Source: Alphaproteobacteria bacterium
GTDB lineage: Bacteria > Pseudomonadota > Alphaproteobacteria > Kiloniellales > JAKSDN01
NCBI GenBank assembly: GCA_030598385.1
Contig: JAUVQB010000085.1
Location: forward strand, 1-6,464
DNA length: 6,464 nt
Reading direction: 5' to 3'
A program made the position numbers and the translations under genes. The notes under the pieces were generated by a model. It saw nothing but the letters and a program-made list of their open reading frames with translations. It did not search any database and was not told where the DNA came from. This document shows positions 1-6,464 of the stretch, in pieces. Every line of letters begins with the position of its first letter. Within the stretch, counting starts at the first letter, position 1.

Positions 1-480
1 CTCCCCGAAACTTTCGAACAGCGCCGCGTCATCGGAGGACTTCCCGTCCGCCCGTGTCTGAGCGCGCGTGTGAACGGCAGGCGATCCGATGACCGACCTC
101 GGCTGTCTTTGATGACGTGGCTGGCGAAGGGCAGCCTTCGGCCAGAAACGGTCATTGAGCGGCCCCGGCCCGAACGTCCGCTTAGCGCCCGAAAGCGGAC
201 ACTCAAAGGTCGGTCAGCGAATGACCGCTAATGATCCACTACAGACAAATTGAGGCCGCCTGTATATCCACACCTCGGACAATTCATCCTTCATCGCCCA
301 TAGGCGATCTAACTAACCAGCTGTCGCCCCGAGCGTCGCCGGCCCGCAGCGCTGGCTCAAGGCCCACGGCGCCGAGCTGCACCGCTTCGGGTGACCGCCG
401 GCGGCGTTGGTACTTCACTCCCCAAAGTGCTCAAAGGATTCCTTCGCCAAAACCGAAGAGTCTCGCCGCCTTGCATTAGA
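1..480. other. Gene-free GC-rich stretch, no supported CDS
   Basis: Both strands were read. The frames here are short or lack starts, and none gives a recognisable domain. The plus frame at 231-479 is rich in Ser, Pro and Arg, has no ribosome binding site, and looks like chance. Another plus frame ends at about 391 with RWLKAHGAELHRFG followed by a stop. That reads like a protein tail, but a stop lies only about 25 codons upstream, so if it is a relic it is a very short one. Besides the nested repeats at 90-227 there is a clean 6-bp hairpin at 293-308 (ATCGCC, loop CATA, GGCGAT). No tRNA, rRNA or insertion-sequence end is visible. A gene remnant in the first 80 bases cannot be excluded because the window begins there. 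Confidence 0.5.
90..227. repeat. Nested inverted-repeat element (intergenic palindromic element or structured RNA)
   Basis: Several perfect pairings are packed into 138 bases. TGACCGACCT at 90-99 pairs with AGGTCGGTCA at 207-216 (10 bp). Inside it, 121-145 forms a 10-bp hairpin with a GCAG loop and one bulged G (141). At 176-200, GTCCGCTT pairs with AAGCGGAC around a 9-base loop. Together these could draw a three-way junction. Two further pairings compete with the outer stem: CGGTCA 211-216 with TGACCG 222-227, and CGGTCATT 149-156 with AATGACCG 220-227. No gene overlaps it convincingly. The minus-strand frame through it is open from 213 to the left edge but has no ATG, GTG or TTG. Its translation contains strings such as CPLSGAKR and FWPKA that I recall from spurious ORFs over dispersed alphaproteobacterial intergenic repeats, which favours a repeat. 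The pairings are seen; the nature of the element is inferred. Confidence 0.45.
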
Positions 481-511
481 GAATTTCGGATGGATCTGGC
501 CTAGATAAACT

Positions 512-540
512 TTGATACGAATTTAAACTGGATTTGTATT
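512..540 (+). promoter_or_regulatory. Candidate sigma-70-type promoter for the pilin gene
   Basis: TTGATA at 512-517 is separated by exactly 17 bases from TGTATT at 535-540, giving 5/6 and 4/6 matches to the -35 and -10 consensus. It lies in the AT-rich stretch of roughly 480-604, which contrasts sharply with the GC-rich flanks, and it would give a leader of about 100 nt before the pilin ATG at 650. AT-rich DNA produces such matches by chance and alphaproteobacterial promoters are loosely conserved, so this is a weak call. I looked for a sigma-54 -24/-12 pair here and found none. Confidence 0.25.
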
Positions 541-601
541 TTATTTTACTTATGGGATATTCCGTTTTTTCCTGACTTTAATAAACAAGTAAATCTTTCT
601 T

Positions 602-619
602 GCGATGATGCTTCATCGT
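602..619 (+). promoter_or_regulatory. Leader hairpin upstream of the pilin ribosome binding site
   Basis: CGATGA at 603-608 pairs perfectly with TCATCG at 613-618 around a TGCT loop, and a G-T wobble at 602/619 can extend it. The hairpin covers the two upstream ATGs (605 and 608) and sits about 20 nt before the GGAG at 638-641. If transcribed it would hide those ATGs and leave the downstream site free. That agrees with translation starting at 650, but could equally be chance. Confidence 0.35.
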
Positions 620-637
620 TACAACCACGACTTCAAT

Positions 638-641
638 GGAG
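638..641 (+). promoter_or_regulatory. Ribosome binding site that sets the pilin start
   Basis: GGAG lies 8 nt before the ATG at 650. The alternative ATGs at 605 and 608 have no purine-rich element at a suitable distance. They would also add 14-15 residues ahead of the usual short Flp leader. This site is the main reason for choosing 650. Confidence 0.6.
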
Positions 642-649
642 CAACTGTC

Positions 650-829
650 ATGATCGCGAAGATGATCGCCTTTATCGGTGACGAGGACGGCGCGACGGCC
701 ATCGAATACGGCCTGATCGCGGCCCTGGTCTCGGTGGCCGCCATCGGCGCCCTGTCCGCAATGGGCGCCAGCCTCAGCAGCATGTTCAACATGGTTTCGA
801 GCGAGCTTACCAGCGCCGCTGGTGGCTGA
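650..829 (+). CDS. Flp family type IVb pilin (prepilin)
   Basis: This encodes a 59-residue prepilin of the Flp/Fap type, the major subunit of tight-adherence (Tad) pili that many alphaproteobacteria use for surface attachment. From ATG 650 it has a 14-residue leader ending in DEDG. A predicted prepilin-peptidase cut follows Gly14, giving a mature start of ATAIEYGLIAALVS. The Glu at mature position 5 followed by Tyr is the Flp hallmark. A hydrophobic helix rich in Ala, Val and Ile runs to about residue 38, and a short Ser/Gly tail ends AAGG. The mature 45 residues are within the usual Flp range. The longer reading from 605 adds an atypical prefix and lacks a ribosome binding site. No tad or cpa assembly genes and no prepilin peptidase are in the window, so the gene stands alone here and must depend on loci elsewhere. 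It is transcribed toward the VOC gene. The family call is secure; a role in a working pilus is inferred. Confidence 0.93.
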   Translation: MIAKMIAFIGDEDGATAIEYGLIAALVSVAAIGALSAMGASLSSMFNMVSSELTSAAGG

Positions 830-868
830 GCGGCTCCAGCCGCACTTTGGAGACGGATAACTCCGTCT
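830..868 (+). other. Two small hairpins in the pilin 3' untranslated region
   Basis: Right after the pilin stop, GCGGC (830-834) pairs with GCCGC (839-843) around TCCA. Then AGACGGA (851-857) pairs perfectly with TCCGTCT (862-868) around TAAC. Neither is followed by a T-run, so they are not terminators themselves. Stable hairpins between a stop codon and a terminator can protect mRNA from 3' exonucleases, which would suit an abundantly made pilin. That role is inference. Confidence 0.45.
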
Positions 869-872
869 AGGT

Positions 873-921
873 GTGGGGGTGATATCGGGCGTATTTCTTC
901 GCCCCACCCCCATTTTCCTTT
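873..921 (+). terminator. Rho-independent terminator of the pilin gene
   Basis: TGGGGGTG (874-881) pairs perfectly with CACCCCCA (905-912). After a 5-base bulge on the 5' side, GGGCG (887-891) pairs with CGCCC (900-904), closing a loop of 8. The stem is followed at once by TTTTCCTTTCT (913-923). A strong GC stem plus a T-rich tail 44 bases past the pilin stop is a convincing intrinsic terminator for the plus strand. Read on the minus strand the stem lacks a following T-run, so it is probably not bidirectional. Confidence 0.8.
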
Positions 922-995
922 CTGAGACCGAATCCCGATAGAGCAGGCCCGAGAAGACCCGCGCGCCAGACAGGCGAAGCGGTTTTGCCGTTCGG

Positions 996-1048
996 CCCGC
1001 TACCGGCACTAACCCCTGGCAGAAATTGGCTTGGCGTGTGCCGGCGGG
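996..1048 (-). other. Inverted repeat just downstream of the VOC gene, possible mRNA 3' end
   Basis: CCGGCAC (1003-1009) pairs with GTGCCGG (1038-1044), and CCCG (996-999) with CGGG (1045-1048) across a 3-base bulge, enclosing a 28-base loop. It begins about 5 nt past the VOC stop in the direction of transcription. A further bulged 7-bp hairpin lies beyond it at 975-994 (CGAA-g-CGG, loop TTTTG, CCGTTCG). Neither has a T-run on the minus strand, so I call them possible 3'-end structures rather than intrinsic terminators. The long loop makes the first one uncertain. Confidence 0.3.
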
Positions 1049-1052
1049 TGAT

Positions 1053-1493
1053 CTAATCGGGCGGCAGCGGCCGGCCCGGCACCCAAACGTAGCCCTCCGG
1101 ATCCAGTAGATAGCACTCGCGCAGGCCGTGTGGCTTGTCCTCGCTCCCGGCCAAGACGTCATAGCCGCCGGCACGCGCCCGGGCTTCGGCCGCATCGGGG
1201 TCGATGTTGTAAAGCCTGAGCTCGCAGCCGGCGCCGCGAAGGTTGGCCGCCCGGGTGCGCGCGAGCATGGGCCGGTCGTCATAGGTGTGCTCGGCATGGA
1301 TCATCCAGTCCACGCCTTCGTGCCGCAGAATCGCGAGATCGGCGTCGTCGTAGACCGGCTCGACCTCCAAGACATCCCTTAGGAAGCGCAACACCGGAGC
1401 CACGTCCCGCACCACCAGGTTGACGTTGAAGCCTGTGAGGCGGCGGCCGTAGTCGTCGGCCGGCATGAAAGGTGTCTTGGTGCTTTTCTTCAT
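1053..1493 (-). CDS. VOC superfamily protein (glyoxalase/bleomycin-resistance fold)
   Basis: This is a 146-residue protein of the vicinal oxygen chelate superfamily, which includes glyoxalase I, extradiol dioxygenases and bleomycin-binding proteins. The first beta-alpha-beta module starts near residue 19 (LTGFNVNLVVRD), continues through a helix (VAPVLRFLRDVLEV), and goes to the strands around DLAILRHEGVDWMIHAEHTY. The second module begins near GCELRLYNID (89-98) and closes with the typical ending LLDPEGYVWVPG (129-140). His66, His69, Glu91 and Glu133 are possible metal or substrate ligands, but the usual first-strand His is replaced by Asn, so catalysis cannot be assumed. No signal peptide is visible, so it is presumably cytosolic. 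It starts 35 nt after the PBP stop on the same strand and is probably co-transcribed. The ATG at 1493 is fixed by a very strong Shine-Dalgarno. The family is clear; the substrate is unknown. Confidence 0.85.
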   Translation of the reverse strand: MKKSTKTPFMPADDYGRRLTGFNVNLVVRDVAPVLRFLRDVLEVEPVYDDADLAILRHEGVDWMIHAEHTYDDRPMLARTRAANLRGAGCELRLYNIDPDAAEARARAGGYDVLAGSEDKPHGLRECYLLDPEGYVWVPGRPLPPD

Positions 1494-1497
1494 GGCA

Positions 1498-1505
1498 TCA
1501 CCTCC
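1498..1505 (-). promoter_or_regulatory. Near-perfect Shine-Dalgarno for the VOC gene
   Basis: On the minus strand the bases read GGAGGTGA, then TGCC, then the ATG at 1493. That is an eight-base match to the anti-Shine-Dalgarno at good spacing (GGAGG to ATG, 7 nt). It settles the VOC start and is far stronger than the sites before gyrB or the PBP gene, so the VOC protein may be made at a high rate from a shared transcript. Confidence 0.75.
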
Positions 1506-1528
1506 GCGCCCGGGTTGGTCCTTGAGGC

Positions 1529-3547
1529 CTAATCCTCATTCTTTCGCCTGGTGGGAAAGCTGGTGCTCCTCGGCTCACTCTCCGGCGGGGACCGGCTCGG
1601 GGACGCACCGGTGAGCCGGCCTATGAGCCGGTCGAGAAAGCCCTCTATCTGATCGCTCACGGCGACGGCGACGGCGCCTCCGGCAAGCGGCTGGGGCGCA
1701 TGATTCTCCAGCGCCCGCGTCATGATTCTGGCCCAAAGCTTGGCCGGCAGGCCGCCGCCGGTCACCTTCGTCATGGGCCGGCCGTCGTCGTTCCCGAACC
1801 AGGCGCCGGCCACCAGCTCCCGGGTGAAACCGACGAACCAGGCATCGCGAAAATCCTGGCTGGTGCCGGTCTTGCCGGCGGCAGGGCGCCCGATCTTGGC
1901 GGCTTTGCCGGTGCCCCATTCCACCGATGCCGTCATCAGGTTGGTCATCTGATCGACGTCGTGGGCGCCGACTAGGACCCCCGAGCCCTCGCCCCGGCGG
2001 CGGTAGATGACTCGGCCCGTGACATCGCGGATCTCCAGAATGCCATAGGGCCACACCCCACGCCCGCGATTGGCGAAGGTGGCATAGGCGTTGGTCAGCT
2101 CCAGCAAGGTGACCTCAGAAGCCCCGAGCGCCAAGCTGGGCGCGACCTCGAGATCGCTGGTTATGCCCAGGCGTCGCGCCACCTCGGCCACCCGTTCACG
2201 GCCGACCTGCTCGGTCAAGCGCACGGACACCGAATTGAGCGAGCGGGCAAACGCCTCGCGCAGCGTGACGTCGCCATAATAGCGCCCGCCGTAGTTTCGT
2301 GGCTCCCAGTTGCCCACCGCGACCGGGGAATCGATCAATCGGTCATCGGGCCGCCAACCGGATTCCATCGCCGCCAGATAGACGAAGACCTTGAAGGCGG
2401 AACCAGGCTGTCTGAGCGCTTGGACGGAACGGTTGAATTGGCTCTCGCCGTAGTCGCGGCCGCCGACCATCGCTCGCACGGCGCCGTCGGGAGTGAGCGC
2501 GACGAAAGCCCCCTGGCCGGCGCCGCGCCGGGCGCCTGCGTCCGCGAGCATCGCCGTCAGTTCGTCCTCGGCGATGTTTTGCAGGCGGGGGTCCAGCGTC
2601 GTGACGACCGCGAGGTCCGAGTCGATCCGCCCGACGTAATCGCCGATCTGGCCCATCACCCAATCGGCGAAATAGCGCGCCCGGCGCCCGGCCAAGCGCG
2701 GCCGGCCGGGCTTTGACGCCAGCGCTTGCCTAGCCTCATCGGCGGAGATAAAGCCCGCGTCCACCATGACGTTGAGCACGACACGCGTGCGCTGGCCGGC
2801 GCGCTGGTAGTCGCTCACCGGATTGTAGCGCGAGGGCGCCTTCAAAAGGCCCGCGAGTTGCGCCGCCTCGTAAAGGGTCACCTCGCTCGCCGCCTTGTCG
2901 AAATAGCGCCGGGCCGCCGCGTCGACGCCGTACGTGCCGGAGCCCAGATATACCCGGTTGAGGTAGAGCGAGAGGATCTCGTCCTTGGTGAACCTTCTCT
3001 CCAGCCACAGGGCGAGGAGGGCTTCCTGGGCCTTGCGCTTCAAGGTGCGCTCGGGCGTCAGGAACAGGACCTTGGCGAGCTGCTGGGTGATGGTGGAGCC
3101 GCCCTGTATGACGCCGCCCGCGCGCAGATTGACCCAGAGCGCACGCGCCAAGCCGCGTAGGTCGATCCCCCAATGGCTGTAGAAGCGCCGGTCTTCGACC
3201 GCCAGCACGGCATGGGGCAGTACGGGCGGCAACTGCGCGACCGTGACGCTCCGGCCGTAGACCTCGCCGGTCGACGAAATCGGGCTGCCGTCGGCCGCCA
3301 GCAACGAAATGCTCGGTTGCCGCGTCGCCCTGGCGAGACCACCGATGTCGGGCAGGTCGCTCGCATAAAACGCGAGCACCGAGCCCAACAGCACGAAGCC
3401 CCAGACGGCGGCGACCAGCGACCAGCGAAACAGCCGGGCCAGGCGCCCGGCGAAGCCGAGCGCGCGCGCGGGCCGCTTGCGGCTCTTGTCGGCCTTACCT
3501 CGCGAGCCCTTCGGTATGGCCCGGCCGGTCCTGCCTTTCTGCGACAT
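1529..3547 (-). CDS. Bifunctional class A penicillin-binding protein (PBP1A family; GT51 transglycosylase and transpeptidase)
   Basis: This 672-residue peptidoglycan synthase polymerises lipid II into glycan chains and cross-links the stem peptides in the periplasm. From ATG 3547 a basic cytoplasmic tail (1-41) precedes one membrane anchor (about 42-62). The GT51 domain (about 80-250) shows EDRRFYSH with catalytic Glu118, GGSTITQQLAK (149-159), RKAQEALLALWLER, and the NRVYLGSGTYGVDAAA stretch. The penicillin-binding domain (about 345-610) has nucleophile motif SAFK (Ser383-Lys386), SLN (436-438) and KTGTS (559-563). All key residues are present. The linker between domains is short, with no room for the large insert of enterobacterial PBP1A. 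The C-terminal 25 residues are Ser/Pro/Arg-rich and probably disordered. The reading frame is open back to 3691, but that would overlap gyrB by 110 nt with an atypical prefix, so 3547 is preferred; AAAGAGG lies directly against this ATG, an unusually tight spacing. It follows gyrB after 34 nt. Exact subclass is uncertain. Confidence 0.93.
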   Translation of the reverse strand: MSQKGRTGRAIPKGSRGKADKSRKRPARALGFAGRLARLFRWSLVAAVWGFVLLGSVLAFYASDLPDIGGLARATRQPSISLLAADGSPISSTGEVYGRSVTVAQLPPVLPHAVLAVEDRRFYSHWGIDLRGLARALWVNLRAGGVIQGGSTITQQLAKVLFLTPERTLKRKAQEALLALWLERRFTKDEILSLYLNRVYLGSGTYGVDAAARRYFDKAASEVTLYEAAQLAGLLKAPSRYNPVSDYQRAGQRTRVVLNVMVDAGFISADEARQALASKPGRPRLAGRRARYFADWVMGQIGDYVGRIDSDLAVVTTLDPRLQNIAEDELTAMLADAGARRGAGQGAFVALTPDGAVRAMVGGRDYGESQFNRSVQALRQPGSAFKVFVYLAAMESGWRPDDRLIDSPVAVGNWEPRNYGGRYYGDVTLREAFARSLNSVSVRLTEQVGRERVAEVARRLGITSDLEVAPSLALGASEVTLLELTNAYATFANRGRGVWPYGILEIRDVTGRVIYRRRGEGSGVLVGAHDVDQMTNLMTASVEWGTGKAAKIGRPAAGKTGTSQDFRDAWFVGFTRELVAGAWFGNDDGRPMTKVTGGGLPAKLWARIMTRALENHAPQPLAGGAVAVAVSDQIEGFLDRLIGRLTGASPSRSPPESEPRSTSFPTRRKNED

Positions 3548-3581
3548 CCTCTTTCGCCCGCGTTCGCCGTCCGAGGGAGAC

Positions 3582-6068
<2,487 letters not shown>

Positions 6069-6098
6069 ATCGCGTTTCCCGGCCACATCCCGGACACG

Positions 6099-6124
6099 CC
6101 GGCTAGTGGCCGGACGGCTAGCCG
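6099..6124 (-). other. Overlapping inverted repeats at the recF-gyrB junction
   Basis: CCGGC (6099-6103) pairs with GCCGG (6109-6113) around a 5-base loop. CGGCTAG occurs twice (6100-6106 and 6115-6121), the second copy inside the 10-bp palindrome CGGCTAGCCG (6115-6124) that contains the recF stop codon. On the minus strand CGGCTAG and CTAGCCG can also form a 7-bp stem with an 11-base loop. There is no T-run, so it is not an intrinsic terminator. It might slow ribosomes or polymerase or serve as an RNA processing site between the two genes, but no function is shown. Confidence 0.3.
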
Positions 6125-6464
6125 CCGAGCGGCGTCAGTCGTCCGCCCGTCACGGCGAAGGCTTGTGCGGCCGCGCCCAAATCGGCGAACAGGCCCTCTT
6201 CGGTGCCGGTCAGCCAGGCCTGCACGCCCAGTCCAAGGATTTCCTCGAACAGGGCGCGGCGGCGGTCCGGGTCGAGATGGGCCACCACCTCGTCCAACAG
6301 AACCAGCGGCGCCGTTCCCCTCTCGGCGGCCAGCAGCCGTGCGTGCGACAGGACGATGGACAAAAGCAACGCCTTTTGCTCGCCGGTCGAGCCGTCGGCC
6401 GCGGGCCGCGCGGTCTCGACGTCCGCGACCTTCAAATCGCTGCGATGCGGCCCCACGGCCGCAC
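6118..6464 (-). CDS. recF: DNA replication and repair protein RecF, C-terminal part (cut by window edge)
   Basis: The last 114 codons of recF are visible, about a third of a usual protein of 350-380 residues; the 5' part lies beyond the right edge. RecF is an SMC/ABC-type ATPase that, with RecO and RecR, helps load RecA at single-strand gaps. Visible are VGPHRSDL at the edge, the ABC signature region STGEQKALLLSIVLSHARLL, and Walker B with D-loop LVLLDEVVAHLD. The usual ending follows, with WLTGTEEGLFADL and a short tail RLTPLGG. The frame continues upstream without a stop: the GTG at 6456 is an internal Val codon within AAVGPHRSDL, not a start. All motifs expected in this part are intact. 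It lies directly upstream of gyrB, the order known from many bacterial origin regions, so dnaN and perhaps dnaA are expected to the right. Confidence 0.96.
   Translation of the reverse strand, partial: AAVGPHRSDLKVADVETARPAADGSTGEQKALLLSIVLSHARLLAAERGTAPLVLLDEVVAHLDPDRRRALFEEILGLGVQAWLTGTEEGLFADLGAAAQAFAVTGGRLTPLGG

Noticed and set aside
3..213. Minus-strand frame open to the left edge, with a protein-like end (SSDDAALFESFG)
   Set aside because: There is no ATG, GTG or TTG between its upstream stop (214-216) and the window edge, and it runs through the inverted-repeat element.
231..479. 82-codon plus-strand frame left of the pilin
   Set aside because: No ribosome binding site, Ser/Pro/Arg-rich composition, no motif; best read as chance.
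497..515. Possible sigma-54 promoter (TGGC...TTGA) before the pilin
   Set aside because: The -24 and -12 elements do not match at the required spacing.
544..591. TTTACTT and AAGTAAA inverted repeat in the AT-rich stretch
   Set aside because: Short arms, a loop of over 30 bases and AT-rich composition make chance the likely cause.
578..1297. 239-codon minus-strand frame covering the pilin and part of the VOC gene
   Set aside because: Low-complexity Arg/Pro/Ser translation without a domain, antisense to the pilin and out of frame with the VOC gene.
2336..2716. Overlapping frames antisense to or out of frame with the PBP gene
   Set aside because: They are shadows of the PBP reading frame, whose catalytic motifs are all intact.

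Overview
The window is GC-rich and reads as a chromosomal segment of an alphaproteobacterium. The GyrB is the long Gram-negative type, recF lies next to gyrB as in the common dnaA-dnaN-recF-gyrB cluster near the origin, and the Flp pilin and short VOC protein are of kinds often seen in Rhizobiales and Rhodospirillales. The genus cannot be fixed from this sequence alone.

Layout. About 1-480 holds no gene I can support. It does contain a compact set of nested inverted repeats (90-227), which looks like an intergenic palindromic element or a structured RNA. An AT-rich stretch (about 480-604) then leads into a small plus-strand gene for a Flp-family type IVb prepilin (650-829). Its 3' region carries two small hairpins and a good intrinsic terminator (873-921). 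From about 996 to the right edge every gene lies on the minus strand. Read in the direction of transcription, these are the 3' part of recF (cut by the window edge), gyrB, a bifunctional class A penicillin-binding protein, and a VOC-superfamily protein. Gaps are 76, 34 and 35 nt. The last two suggest a gyrB-PBP-VOC transcription unit, possibly with recF upstream. The pilin and VOC genes converge on a hairpin-rich spacer (830-1052).

Function. RecF loads RecA at gaps in replicating DNA, and GyrB is the ATPase and TOPRIM subunit of DNA gyrase. The PBP polymerises and cross-links peptidoglycan in the periplasm. The VOC protein has no assignable substrate. The DNA-maintenance pair is conserved housekeeping; the PBP and VOC genes probably ride along in the same transcript. 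The Flp pilin would need tad/cpa secretion genes and a prepilin peptidase, none of which is in the window.

I found no convincing new biological system. The features most worth a second look are the nested inverted-repeat element at the left, the isolated pilin gene in its AT-rich setting with a structured leader and trailer, and the palindrome just upstream of gyrB.
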